From: Methylobacterium sp. 10
GTDB taxonomy: Bacteria; Pseudomonadota; Alphaproteobacteria; Rhizobiales; Beijerinckiaceae
Length of the DNA: 64,000 nt
Direction: 5' to 3'
NCBI RefSeq assembly: GCF_000519085.1
Contig: NZ_KI912577.1
Span: 1,927,331 to 1,991,330, forward strand
A program made the translations under genes and the position numbers. Each line of letters starts with the position of its first letter. The first letter of the stretch is position 1. Positions 26,299 through 35,175 of this stretch are shown piece by piece. The notes below the pieces were generated by a model that was not told the DNA's origin, did not search any database, and saw nothing but the letters and a program-made list of their open reading frames with translations.

Positions 26299-27768
26299 TC
26301 AATCCCGAGTGATTTCCGGCAACGCTGCTTCGGCGGTGAAGACGACGCCGCGCGAGCGATAGTCGATCTCGGCCGTGCCGCCGATCTCCTGTGCCAGCGC
26401 CCGTTCGATGATCCGTGAGCCGAAGCCCGTTCGTTTCGGTCGAGACACCCGAGGCCCGCCGATCTCCTGCCATTGGAACCAGAGGCGGGCCGGGCTCGAT
26501 GTTTCCGACACATCCCAACTCACGATCACGCGGCCCTCGTCTTTCGACAGGGACCCGTACTTCACCGAGTTGGTGGCGAGCTCATGGATCGCCAGTGCAA
26601 ACGCCAAGGCGACGCGGGGGGCTACCCGGAGGATCGGACCGCCGATCTTGAAGCGATGGTCCTGCTCGACGCCGAAGGCATGCAACGCCGAGATGACCAC
26701 TTCCGTCAGGGTCGCCCAATCCCCGCTGCCGCGGGCCAGCATCGTCGTCGCGGCCGACAGGGATTTCAGACGCGCTTCCATCGCCACCTGCGCCTCTTCC
26801 AGTGAGGAGGCGCCCCTCAGCGTCTGACGGGAGATGGATTGGACGGTCGCGAGGGTGTTCTGGATGCGGTGGTTGAGTTCGCCCGCGAGGAGGTCCCGGT
26901 GTTCCTCGGCGCGCTTGCGGTCGGTGATGTCGAGGCTGATCCCGGCGATGCTCAACGGAGTGCCATCGGCGCGATACGACGCTTGTCCGCGCAGTTGGAG
27001 CCAGCGGATTTCACCCGGCGGCGTCACGACCCGGACTTCGATGTCGTAGTCCGAACGGCTCGCAATCGCGGCATCCCTCGCGGACAATTTGCGCTCCCGG
27101 TCATCCGGGTGGATCGCAGCCAGTGTCTCTTCGTAGGTGAAGGGATCGTTCGGCGAACGGCCAAAATTCTCCTTGAAACCCTCGGATGCGATCAACCGCA
27201 TGGTGCGCAGATCGACGGCCCACGATCCGAGGCGCCCGGCTTTGAGCGTGAAACGGAGACGTTCTTCACTCTGGATCAAGTCCTGCGACCGTTGAGAGGC
27301 TTCGGCCTCCAGGGCATCCCGATCCTGCTGGAGCCGAACGAGCCGCTCCTTTTCCAAGGTGACATCGAACTGCGACGCGAAGAAGTAGGTGAGCTCGCCA
27401 TCCTCATCGAACACCGGCGAGACGAGGAGGCGGTTCCAGAAGAGCGTCCCATCCTTGCGGTGATTGCGCAGATCGAGTTCGATGGGCACGCGCCGCTCGA
27501 TAGCCTCTCTCACCCGTGCCACGTCCGCCTGGTTTGTCTCCGGCCCCTGGAGAAACCGGCAGTTTCGGCCCAGGATTTCATGGCGTTCGTAGCCGGTCAG
27601 CTTGGAGAAGGCATTGTTCACGAACACGATGGGGTTGTCGGGCTGACGGGGGTCCGTGATCAGCATTGGCATACGCGTGGCACGGACAGCCCCGGCGAAC
27701 GGGTCGGAACCCGGCTCGGGACGTGCAATCTCGGCGTCAATCCGCTGGTCTTCGGTGTGGTCGCTCAC
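26299..27768 (-). CDS. LOV-PAS-HWE sensor histidine kinase
   Basis: The 489-residue kinase has three parts. Residues about 25-140 are a LOV-type PAS domain with the flavin-adduct signature GRNCRFLQG (Cys near 70), so blue light is the probable signal. Residues about 165-290 are a second PAS ending DITDRKRAEEH. The rest is an HWE-type kinase: phospho-acceptor His near 300 in ELNHRIQNTLATVQSISRQT, the N box HELATNSVKYGSLS, and the WQEIGGP W-x-E motif. HWE kinases act with PhyR-like or single-domain regulators. I chose GTG 27768; a TTG at 27816 adds 16 residues. No response regulator adjoins it. Confidence 0.92.
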   Translation of the reverse strand: MSDHTEDQRIDAEIARPEPGSDPFAGAVRATRMPMLITDPRQPDNPIVFVNNAFSKLTGYERHEILGRNCRFLQGPETNQADVARVREAIERRVPIELDLRNHRKDGTLFWNRLLVSPVFDEDGELTYFFASQFDVTLEKERLVRLQQDRDALEAEASQRSQDLIQSEERLRFTLKAGRLGSWAVDLRTMRLIASEGFKENFGRSPNDPFTYEETLAAIHPDDRERKLSARDAAIASRSDYDIEVRVVTPPGEIRWLQLRGQASYRADGTPLSIAGISLDITDRKRAEEHRDLLAGELNHRIQNTLATVQSISRQTLRGASSLEEAQVAMEARLKSLSAATTMLARGSGDWATLTEVVISALHAFGVEQDHRFKIGGPILRVAPRVALAFALAIHELATNSVKYGSLSKDEGRVIVSWDVSETSSPARLWFQWQEIGGPRVSRPKRTGFGSRIIERALAQEIGGTAEIDYRSRGVVFTAEAALPEITRD

Positions 27769-27899
27769 GGGTCGCAATCTTTCAGGCCTCGCTTCGATGT
27801 ACGAGGCGGATCGCAACGGGGCGAGCGTGACAAATGATCCGTGAGAAATGCAATCGACCCCAGATCGACGATCCTGCGTGGGCCCCTTGCCCAGTGAGC

Positions 27900-27977
27900 G
27901 AATAGACGGGTGCGAAGGCGGCGCCCTTCACCTGGGCCTCGCCCAAGGGGGGGGCGCCGTCTCCGCGGCGCCGAGCC
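27900..27977 (-). pseudogene. Relic of an L,D-transpeptidase gene
   Basis: This stretch is about 80% identical by eye to 30755-30828, inside the intact L,D-transpeptidase gene, in the same orientation. Read on the minus strand it gives AAETAPPP, then after a one-base shift GEAQVKGAAFAPVYS, matching the gene's GEAKVKGVAFAPVYT. It contains a G-run length change and frameshift and no further homology. It is a fragment, probably left by duplication and decay. Confidence 0.6.
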
Positions 27978-27979
27978 TG

Positions 27980-28246
27980 TCAGGCCGTCTGATCGTCGTC
28001 CTCTTCGGGAACGATGTCGCTGAACGGCACCGTCAACACGCGCCGAGCATTTTCGTCCTCGATCTCGAAGGAGCAGGCGAACCAATCCCGCACGGCGAAC
28101 GAGGCTGGCCCGGCGACGAGGTCGCGGACGATCTGCAACGCATGCTCACGCGCCGCTTCGTCATCGGCGAGTTCATCCCCCTCCGGGTCGACCGTCAGCT
28201 TGTCGAGGTGGGGACCGTAACGCAGGTTGAAGAAGTAGCGGGGCAT
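27980..28246 (-). CDS. DUF6894 family small protein
   Basis: The 88-residue product starts MPRYFFNLRYG and contains DPEGDELADDEAAREHALQIVRDL, the hallmark of the DUF6894 family, which is abundant in Methylobacterium and relatives. It is acidic, probably cytoplasmic, and has no known role. It begins one base after the stop of the Crp/Fnr gene, with GAGGGAG upstream, so the two are translationally coupled. Confidence 0.85.
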   Translation of the reverse strand: MPRYFFNLRYGPHLDKLTVDPEGDELADDEAAREHALQIVRDLVAGPASFAVRDWFACSFEIEDENARRVLTVPFSDIVPEEDDDQTA

Positions 28247-28247
28247 G

Positions 28248-28961
28248 TCATGCTCCCTCGATCAGGCGGGCATATTCCGCCTCTGGCGTACCGTAGCCGC
28301 CATCCGCCATCTCCTCCAGAAGCTCCCGGTTGAGCACGGTGACGCGCCCGCGCTTGGCCCGGATGCGCCCTGCGCCTTCGAGCTGCTGCATGGCAAGGGT
28401 CACGCCGGATCGCCGCACGCCCAGCATCATCGACAGGAACTCGTGCTTGAGCAGAAGCTCGTCGCCGTCCGTTCGGTCGTGGCACATCAGGAGCCAGCGT
28501 GCGAGGCGCGCCTCGATCTCGAGGGTCGCGTTGATGAACGCCGTCTGCCGCACCTGCACCATCTCGGTCAGGATGTAGCGCAGCAGGAGCTTGCGTAAGG
28601 ATGGGCTCTCCTCCACCGCCGCGCTCACGACATCGGCGCGGATGCGCAGAGCGCTTCCCGGCATCTGCACGAAGTGGTTATAGGGAGCACGGTCGGTGCC
28701 GAGTAGCACGGGCGTCGCACCCACCACGCCCTCACGGCCGATGATCCCCACCTCGACCCGACCGTTCGCGCCCTCGGCGGTGATCGAGGTGACCCCGGCT
28801 TCCATGAAGTACAGGTGCTCGGTTCGGACGTTGGGTTCGGCCAGGGTCTGCCCCGAGGCCAGGTCCATGGGCTCGAGGTAGGGCTGAAGCCGGGCGAAGT
28901 CGTCGGCAGACATGGCCTTCAGGAGGCGATTGCGCACGGCGGATTGCTGAACGTGAGCCAT
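28248..28961 (-). CDS. Crp/Fnr family transcriptional regulator
   Basis: The 237-residue protein has a cyclic-nucleotide-binding-like beta domain (about 15-120), a long dimer helix (LRKLLLRYILTEMVQVRQTAFINA), and a winged HTH (about 150-220) with LSMMLGVRRSGVTLAMQQLEGAGRI. No Fnr-type N-terminal cysteine cluster is present, so it is not an oxygen sensor of the Fnr kind. The ligand is unknown. It is followed by a coupled DUF6894 gene and is divergent from the receiver-Crp fusion gene. Confidence 0.92.
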   Translation of the reverse strand: MAHVQQSAVRNRLLKAMSADDFARLQPYLEPMDLASGQTLAEPNVRTEHLYFMEAGVTSITAEGANGRVEVGIIGREGVVGATPVLLGTDRAPYNHFVQMPGSALRIRADVVSAAVEESPSLRKLLLRYILTEMVQVRQTAFINATLEIEARLARWLLMCHDRTDGDELLLKHEFLSMMLGVRRSGVTLAMQQLEGAGRIRAKRGRVTVLNRELLEEMADGGYGTPEAEYARLIEGA

Positions 28962-29275
28962 GGGATCCTGCTCTCCCTATCGGAGCAAGAGCACGCCTTG
29001 TCTCTCAACTGCTTACGCTCAGACCTTACCAGCAAGCCGCAGCAGCGTTGTGGGGCGGACGCCATAAAAAAGCAAGTCTATGAGCCTACGTGCCTCGACT
29101 TACCCAATGTGCGGTATCGAACGCTTAGTGGTTTGGTGATGTCCTCTCAACGGGTGCGCTAGCGTACAGGGTTGCTGCGGAGATTTACTCTCCAATTCAA
29201 TTGCATTTATATCTTAGGACATACAGTCCTGCACCCACGAAAAGGCTGGGTGGAGTGTCGTCCCGGAGGCACGCC
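28962..29275. other. Divergent region between two Crp-type regulators
   Basis: About 314 bases, more AT-rich than the flanks near 29170-29220. It must hold both promoters. A palindrome AGGAC-ATACA-GTCCT lies 46 bases before the rightward ATG. No gene is seen. Confidence 0.6.
29216..29230 (+). promoter_or_regulatory. Palindromic operator candidate upstream of the REC-Crp gene
   Basis: AGGAC ATACA GTCCT is a perfect 5-bp inverted repeat with a 5-base spacer. It lies in the AT-rich part of the intergenic region, where an autoregulatory Crp-type protein could bind. It does not match the TGTGA-N6-TCACA Crp consensus. Confidence 0.35.
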
Positions 29276-30436
29276 ATGGACCTGATAGCCCGGCAGCCCA
29301 TCGTCCTTCTTGCCGAGGCTGACGCTTTGGTCGCCGCGGACCTTGGCGACATGCTGCGGCGGAAGGCCTACTGCGTGCTCGGGCCCTTCAGGACGGGTGC
29401 CGAGGCGCTGCCCAGCCTCATGCGCGAGACGCCGACTTTGGCGATCGTCGACATCATGCTGAAGGATGGGGCCTGCACCGACTTGTTGCGCGAGCTACGC
29501 CAGCGTCGGATCCCGTTCCTCGTCCATTCGGCTTACCAGCCGGATCAGTCGCTTGCCCCCGACTGCCAAGGGGTGCCCTGGCTGACCAAACCGGCTTCGC
29601 CGGAAGAAGTGGTGGCGCTCTGTGATCAGATCTCCCTCACGTCCCCTCTGCCAGCAAGTGCGCCCCCGAACCGCCCTCACATCACCATCGCACAGCCCCA
29701 TGCGCCGATGGACAGCGGCAATCCGTTCGTTCGCAAGCTGGAGAGCCACGCCGCCCTGTCGGATGCGGAGCGAGCGGTGCTGGAGCGGATCAGCGCGAGA
29801 CCCCGCACCGTTCCCGCGCATACCGATCTCGTGCGCGAGGGCGACAAACCCGATGGCGTGTTCCTCGTCATGGACGGCTTCGTCTGCCGCCAGAAGCACC
29901 AGCCGACCGGTCAGAGCCAGATCATGGCCTACCTGCTGCCCGGCGATTTCGGCGAGCTCGATGTGGCCCTGCTCGACGAGATCGACCACACCCTCACCAC
30001 CGTCTCGTCGTGCCGGATCGTTCACATCGCGCCCGAGACGATCGCGGAGCTGATGCGCGACCACCCCGGCATCGCCCGGGCTCTGCGCGTATCCAAGCTC
30101 GTGGACGAGGCGACATTGCGAGAATGGCTCGTCAACGTCGGTTGCCGTTCCGCTCTGTCACGAATGGCGCATCTGTTTTGCGAGCTTCTGACGCGCATGA
30201 AGGCGGTCGGACATGCCGGTGAGGACAACTGCGTCCTGCCGCTGACACAGACCGTCCTGGGCAATACGATCGGGATCACGACGGTTCACGTGAACCGCAT
30301 CTTGCAAGGGATGAGGCATCAGGAGCTGATCACCTTGAAAAGGGGGCGCCTGACGGTTCTGGATCTTCCGCGATTGAAGAGAATCGCCACGTTCAAACCG
30401 AACTACCTGCACCTGGGGCGCCGCCCCGCATTGTGA
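29276..30436 (+). CDS. Receiver domain fused to Crp/Fnr-type regulator
   Basis: The 386-residue protein begins with a receiver domain (about 8-125): VLLAEADALVAADLG, phospho-acceptor Asp in LAIVDIML near 63, PFLVHSAYQ near 83 and PWLTKPA near 100. The motif IPFLVHSAYQ is a degenerate relative of the FAT-GUY signature. A linker leads to a cNMP-binding-like domain (about 155-270) with VREGDKPDGVFLVMDG and LPGDFGELDVAL, and a C-terminal HTH with LGNTIGITTVHVNRILQGM. CGGAGG precedes the ATG. Most receivers are joined to OmpR or NarL HTH domains; a Crp partner is uncommon. Confidence 0.88.
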   Translation: MDLIARQPIVLLAEADALVAADLGDMLRRKAYCVLGPFRTGAEALPSLMRETPTLAIVDIMLKDGACTDLLRELRQRRIPFLVHSAYQPDQSLAPDCQGVPWLTKPASPEEVVALCDQISLTSPLPASAPPNRPHITIAQPHAPMDSGNPFVRKLESHAALSDAERAVLERISARPRTVPAHTDLVREGDKPDGVFLVMDGFVCRQKHQPTGQSQIMAYLLPGDFGELDVALLDEIDHTLTTVSSCRIVHIAPETIAELMRDHPGIARALRVSKLVDEATLREWLVNVGCRSALSRMAHLFCELLTRMKAVGHAGEDNCVLPLTQTVLGNTIGITTVHVNRILQGMRHQELITLKRGRLTVLDLPRLKRIATFKPNYLHLGRRPAL

Positions 30437-30499
30437 CGCCGCTTGCCGAATGGCACATGGCCAAACGGTGTGAGGTGCCGGCTCACCCCGTGACACACC

Positions 30500-31681
30500 T
30501 CACTCGTCCTTGAACGTCACCTTGGCGCCGCGCTCGATGCGGGTGGCGAGGTCGCGGGCGTCCCAATTGGTGAGGCGGATGCAGCCGTGCGACTCGGTCT
30601 TGCCGACCTTCTCCGGTTCGGGCGTGCCGTGGATGCCGTAGGACGGGATCGACAGGTCGATCCAGACGATGCCGACCGGGTTGTTCGGGCCGGGGCGGAT
30701 GGAGAAGGTCTTCTTCGTCTTGACGCCCTTGAAGGCGTATTTGGGGTTGTAGGTGTAGACCGGCGCGAAGGCGACGCCCTTCACCTTGGCCTCCCCCGAG
30801 GGGGCCGGCTTCTCCGCGCTGCCGATGGAGGCCGGGTAATAGGCCCGCAGGGTGCCGTCCTCGCCGAAGCCCCGGACATGGCGCGTGACCTTGTCGACCT
30901 CGACCCGGGCGATGTCCTTCTTCGCCGCGTCCGCCCCATCCTCCGGCGCGGCCTTCGTCTCGGATTTGTCGTCGGACTTGCTCTTGGACTTCGCCTCGTC
31001 CTTCGCCGGCTTGCCGGTGTCCAGGGGAGGGACCGCCGCTACGAGGATGCCGGTGCCGGCCTTGTCGAGGGCGGCGTCCGGGTTCAGGGCGGTGAGGAGG
31101 TCGCGCGCCATGTGGAACCGCTCGGCCAGCATCTCGCGCGGATTGGTGTAGCTCATCGCCTCGAGATCGGCCTGCTCCTCCATCTTGGCGGGGATCTTCT
31201 CCGCGAAGGGGCCCGCCGCGTCGGACTCGGTGATCGTGTAGGAGACCACCACCGGGTCGGCGCTCGATGCGGCGAGCTTGTCGAAGAGGGCTTGGTTCAG
31301 GGTCTGGCTCGCAGGCAGCCCCTGCGCCACCGCGTAGGCCGACAGGGCGTTGCGCATGTTCTCGCCGTCCCGCCCGTCGATGGCACCCGGGGAGAAATGC
31401 GCCCGGTCGAGGAGCACCTGGACCTTCACCAGGAGCGGCTGCGGACGCTTGTCCTTCGTGCCTTCGCCCGTTCTGGCCTTCTTGTCGCTCGCCTTTCCGC
31501 CGCTCTCCGGCGCCGTGAAGGTCGCGCCGTTGATCGCCTCGACGGTCAGGGCCTCGCCGGGTGTGCTCTTGCCCGCGTCCGAGGACGTGCTTCCTGCCGG
31601 CTTCGCCTCTGGTGCCGCCGGTGTCGCCAGGCAGACGAGGGCCATGAGCGCGACGGCGCTCGGCAGGGGCAGATGGGCCAT
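30500..31681 (-). CDS. L,D-transpeptidase (YkuD domain)
   Basis: The 393-residue protein has a signal peptide (to about residue 25), a peptidoglycan-binding-like region (VQVLLDRAHFSPGAIDGRDGENMRNALSAY near 85-115), a Lys/Ser/Asp-rich linker near 230-260 and a YkuD domain. The catalytic part has YGIHGTPEP and SHGCIRLTNWDA near 345-375. These enzymes form 3-3 peptidoglycan cross-links or attach proteins to the wall. The start ATG is at 31681. It is leftward and downstream of the extensin-like gene. A relic of the same gene lies near 27.9 kb. Confidence 0.95.
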   Translation of the reverse strand: MAHLPLPSAVALMALVCLATPAAPEAKPAGSTSSDAGKSTPGEALTVEAINGATFTAPESGGKASDKKARTGEGTKDKRPQPLLVKVQVLLDRAHFSPGAIDGRDGENMRNALSAYAVAQGLPASQTLNQALFDKLAASSADPVVVSYTITESDAAGPFAEKIPAKMEEQADLEAMSYTNPREMLAERFHMARDLLTALNPDAALDKAGTGILVAAVPPLDTGKPAKDEAKSKSKSDDKSETKAAPEDGADAAKKDIARVEVDKVTRHVRGFGEDGTLRAYYPASIGSAEKPAPSGEAKVKGVAFAPVYTYNPKYAFKGVKTKKTFSIRPGPNNPVGIVWIDLSIPSYGIHGTPEPEKVGKTESHGCIRLTNWDARDLATRIERGAKVTFKDE

Positions 31682-31758
31682 TTCGGGATCAACTTTCGTC
31701 GCGGGATCGACAGGTGCGCTCCTTCAAGCCGGGTGGGGCCTCGGGCGTTCCACACCTC

Positions 31759-32637
31759 CTACTGGCAGAGACGATGTCCCGCGTTCCTCTCGCGCTCGTC
31801 GAGATGGAGGTGGTTGCCGTGGGCCGCATCCGATCCGGGTCCGAGCACGGTGCGGAAGAAGCCGCAGGCCTTGGCGCGGATCGCGGCCTGGAACGTCGCC
31901 TCCGGTGCGTCGTCGAGGCCGGCGCCGACCTTGATCGGTCCACGCCCCTCGAAACCGTAGCCCATGATGTCGACGCCGTTGGCGAAGCTATGCTCGCTGA
32001 GCTTGGCCTCGGGATCGTGGTTCTGGCCGCGACACTCGTAGGACGTGCCGATGGACAGGCTTCGGAGGGGCGCCTTCAGGATGCGCTCGGAGGCTTCCTG
32101 CGCCTCCGTCGCCAGGCGGGCCAGGGCCTCGGCCGTAGTGCAGACGAGGGTCGCGGGCGGGGTGAGCGCCACGTCCCCGGAGAGGCGGGTGAGTTTCAGC
32201 GGCTTCTCCGCGCCGCATTGCCCGTTCGCGATCGGCGGCAGCGCCTCGAACGTCGCCCCCAGGCGCTCCAGGCGCTTGCGGCAGGCGGTGTCGTCGAGGG
32301 GGGCGACCGTCAGGGCGAGGGCGGGCGTCGATGCCGGCGGCGTCGAAAGATCGACCGGGCGCGGGGGCGGCGGTGGCATCTCGGGGGCCGGACCCGTCTC
32401 CGGCGCGGCCGGGGGAAGGGGCGTCAGCTCGGCCGGGCGTCCGGGCGGGGTCGGAGCGTCCGGGAGCGGCGGAACCGTCGCGGGCGTCGGCGCGGGGTCT
32501 GGCTTCAACTCGGCCGGACGAACCGGGGGCTCGGGCATCGCCGGGGTCGGATGGGCCGAGCGATCTTCGACGGACAGGGCCGGAAGGGACAGCGCGAGGA
32601 CGCTCGCCGCGAGGCAGAGAACGAGGGCGGCCTTCAT
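31759..32637 (-). CDS. Extensin-like family secreted protein
   Basis: The 292-residue protein has a signal peptide (to about residue 22), a long Pro/Ala/Glu-rich stretch (about 30-105), then an extensin-like C-terminal domain with conserved Cys: CRKRLERLGATFEAL, C-G-AEKPL, CTTAEAL, YECR, and SEHSFANGVDIMGY followed by FRTVLGPGSDAAHGNHLHLD. The last segment, with clustered His and Asp, resembles peptidase-type metal sites. It is leftward and ends 78 bases before the L,D-transpeptidase start, so cell-wall work is likely. Confidence 0.9.
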   Translation of the reverse strand: MKAALVLCLAASVLALSLPALSVEDRSAHPTPAMPEPPVRPAELKPDPAPTPATVPPLPDAPTPPGRPAELTPLPPAAPETGPAPEMPPPPPRPVDLSTPPASTPALALTVAPLDDTACRKRLERLGATFEALPPIANGQCGAEKPLKLTRLSGDVALTPPATLVCTTAEALARLATEAQEASERILKAPLRSLSIGTSYECRGQNHDPEAKLSEHSFANGVDIMGYGFEGRGPIKVGAGLDDAPEATFQAAIRAKACGFFRTVLGPGSDAAHGNHLHLDERERNAGHRLCQ

Positions 32638-32715
32638 GTCGTCCTCGATCCCGTCATCACCGTGGCGTCACCGGGAAACCGGCCCCGCCGCGGGGCCGGT
32701 CGGAGACGCGGTCTC

Positions 32716-32907
32716 TCAGCCTTCCGAGCGGGCGGCGAGCCGGCTCGCGCCGTAGGACAGGATCCCGGCGATGGCGAACAGGGCCACGAAGGTCTTCACG
32801 GTGGCGGTGAACAGCGTCGGCTCGATGCCGGTATCGGTGTAGAGCAGGAGGCCGATGGCGGCGATCGGGATGAGCAGGACGATCAGGACGGGGCCCAGCG
32901 GGTTCAT
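32716..32907 (-). CDS. Small two-helix membrane protein
   Basis: The 63-residue product starts MNPLGPVLIVLLIPIAAIGLLLY and has a second helix FVALFAIAGILSYGASRLAA. An upstream in-frame ATG at 32961 adds only charged residues. No family is recognised. It is leftward between the extensin-like gene and the kinase gene. Confidence 0.6.
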   Translation of the reverse strand: MNPLGPVLIVLLIPIAAIGLLLYTDTGIEPTLFTATVKTFVALFAIAGILSYGASRLAARSEG

Positions 32908-33029
32908 GGCGTACTCGCGTTGTCGGGACCGGGGTTCGGCCCTTCTCTCTTGAAGCGGCACCGGTCATAGCATTGCTGCGTGCGGGAGGGGACACCCCGG
33001 ACGCAACAAAATTCACAGGCTCCCGGCCA

Positions 33030-34436
33030 TCACGCGGGAATGCGCACGGTGGCGCGCAATCCCCCGAGGGGACTGTCGTGAAGGGCGACGTCACCGCCAT
33101 GGGCGCGGGCGATGTCGCGGGCGATGGCGAGGCCGAGGCCCGACCCGCCGGCATCCTGGCGCGCATCGTCGAGGCGGACGAAGGGCTTGAACACTTCCTC
33201 GCGGCTCTCGACGGCGATGCCCGGACCATCGTCGTCGATGGAAACGAGGAAGGACCGCGCCTCCGTGCGGCCATGGATCGCCACCGTCTCGCCGTAGCGG
33301 GCCGCGTTGGCGGCGAGGTTGAACAGGCAACGCCGGAATGCGTCCGGGCGCAGCGTCACCATGGCGCGGCCGTCGAACTCCACCTCGGCCACATGGGCGC
33401 CGAGGCGTTCCACGTCGGTGCGCAGGTCCTCCAGCATCGACCGCATGTCGGTGGGCACGGCGGCCTCGCCGGAATCGCCCCGCGCGAAGGCGAGGTAGGC
33501 TTCCAGCATCCGGCTCATCTCGTCGACGTCGCGCTGGAGGTCTTCCACCTCGCTGGTCTGCTCCACCAGGGCGAGCGACAGCTTGAACCGGGTGATGATG
33601 GTGCGCAGGTCGTGGCTGACGCCATTGAGCATCGTCGTGCGCTGTTCCATCGCCCGCTCGATGCGCCGCTTCATCTCGATGAAGGCGTGTCCGGCCTGGC
33701 GTACCTCGCGGGCGCCGCGCGGCCGGAACTCGATCTCGCGGCCCTTGCCGAAGCTCTCCGCCACGGCGGCCAGTCGAAGGATCGGCTTGATCTGGTTGCG
33801 GAGGAACAGGATCGCCACGCCGAGCAAGACCAGGGACGAGCCGCTCATCCAGAGCAGGAAGATGTGCGAGTTCGAGGCGTAGGCCATGCTCCGCCGGGCG
33901 GTCACCCGCATCACCCCGTCCGGGATCTCGACCCGGATCTCGATGAGGCTGGACCGGCCCACCGTGTCGATCCAGAAGGGCCGGCCGACCTGCTTGGCGA
34001 GCTCCTCGGAGAGGGTTTCGTCGAGGATCGAGAAGAACGGGCGCGGCCCCGGCAGGGGGAGCTTCGCCCCTTTCAGGATGTCGAGGTCGAGATTCAGCCG
34101 CGTGCCGGCGATGCGAGTGAGGGTGTCGGCGTCCTTGTCCTGGGGGTAGCTCTCGTAGACGTCGATCATGGCCGCCACGTCGGCGGTCACGGCCGCCGAG
34201 AGGCGGCGGGTCACGAGCTGCCAGTGCCGTTCCATGAAGGTGTAGGCGATCACCGATTGCAGCAGCACCACCGGCGCGATGATGATGATGAGCGAGCGCG
34301 CGTAGAGCCCCTTCGGCAGGGCGTTGCCGATGGCGCGCGCCACCGTCTTCCATATCCGGCGCGGATGCGGCCTCGCGCGCCAGGCGGCGGCGGTTCCGGT
34401 TCTGATCCGCGACAGGTTCACGCCGGCGAGGGCCAT
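33030..34436 (-). CDS. EnvZ/OmpR-type sensor histidine kinase
   Basis: The 468-residue kinase has an N-terminal helix (about 48-66), a periplasmic domain (67-191), a second helix (192-212), a HAMP region (213-265), and phospho-acceptor H275 in NGVSHDLRTIITRFKLSLAL. Then come NLAANAARYG, DDDGPGIAVE and GGSGLGLAIARDI. It is directly downstream of an OmpR-type response regulator (12 bases between) and a MarR gene, so the three form one operon. Its signal is not known. Confidence 0.95.
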   Translation of the reverse strand: MALAGVNLSRIRTGTAAAWRARPHPRRIWKTVARAIGNALPKGLYARSLIIIIAPVVLLQSVIAYTFMERHWQLVTRRLSAAVTADVAAMIDVYESYPQDKDADTLTRIAGTRLNLDLDILKGAKLPLPGPRPFFSILDETLSEELAKQVGRPFWIDTVGRSSLIEIRVEIPDGVMRVTARRSMAYASNSHIFLLWMSGSSLVLLGVAILFLRNQIKPILRLAAVAESFGKGREIEFRPRGAREVRQAGHAFIEMKRRIERAMEQRTTMLNGVSHDLRTIITRFKLSLALVEQTSEVEDLQRDVDEMSRMLEAYLAFARGDSGEAAVPTDMRSMLEDLRTDVERLGAHVAEVEFDGRAMVTLRPDAFRRCLFNLAANAARYGETVAIHGRTEARSFLVSIDDDGPGIAVESREEVFKPFVRLDDARQDAGGSGLGLAIARDIARAHGGDVALHDSPLGGLRATVRIPA

Positions 34437-34448
34437 GGCGGGTCCTGC

Positions 34449-35174
34449 CTAATCGATCGCGAGGCGGTAGCCGATGCCGCGGACCGTCTGGAGGAAGAGG
34501 GGATTGCCCGGATCGACCTCGGTCTTGCGGCGCAGGCGGTTGATCTGCACGTCGATGGTGCGCTCCGCGGCGAGCCCGCCATTTCCGGCCAGCACGTCGC
34601 GGTCGACATTGCCGCCCTTGGCCTCGGCCAGGATCGTGAGGATCTCGCGCTCGCGGTCGGTGATGCGGATGGTTTCCTCGTCGCGGCGCAACTCGCCCCG
34701 GTCGATGCGGTAGGAGAACGGCCCGAACGTCACCGTGGCGATGGTCCGGTCGGAGGGCGGCACGCCGTCCGGGCGGCGCTTGATGATGTTGTTGAGGCGC
34801 AGGATCAGCTCGCGCGGCTCGAAGGGCTTGGGCAGGTAATCGTCGGCCCCGATCTCGAGCCCCATCACCCGGTCGTTGGGGTTGGAGCGGGCGGTGAGCA
34901 TCAGGATCGGCACACGGGAGGTCTCCCGCACCTGCCGTGCGTAATCGAACCCGTTCTCCCCCGGCATCATCACGTCGAGGACGAGGGCGTCGAAGACGAA
35001 GCTCTGAGCCCGCTGCCGGGCCTCCTCGACATTGCCGGCCGACGTGACCCGGAATCCCTGCTCGTAGAGATAGCGCGACAACAGCTCGCGCACCCGCCGG
35101 TCGTCGTCCACCACGAGGATATGGGGGGCATGGTCGGGAAGCTCGGCGCGAATTCTCGGCTCCGGCGACGCCAT
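34449..35174 (-). CDS. OmpR-family response regulator
   Basis: The 241-residue regulator has a receiver domain (D23-D25 pocket, phospho-acceptor near D67 in LVLDVMMPGENG, K in YLPKPFEPREL) and a C-terminal winged helix with ERTIDVQINRLRRKTEVDPGNP and TVRGIGYRL. It is between the MarR and kinase genes; the marR stop and its start are one base apart. The partner kinase is the next gene. Confidence 0.96.
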   Translation of the reverse strand: MASPEPRIRAELPDHAPHILVVDDDRRVRELLSRYLYEQGFRVTSAGNVEEARQRAQSFVFDALVLDVMMPGENGFDYARQVRETSRVPILMLTARSNPNDRVMGLEIGADDYLPKPFEPRELILRLNNIIKRRPDGVPPSDRTIATVTFGPFSYRIDRGELRRDEETIRITDREREILTILAEAKGGNVDRDVLAGNGGLAAERTIDVQINRLRRKTEVDPGNPLFLQTVRGIGYRLAID

Positions 35175-35175
35175 G

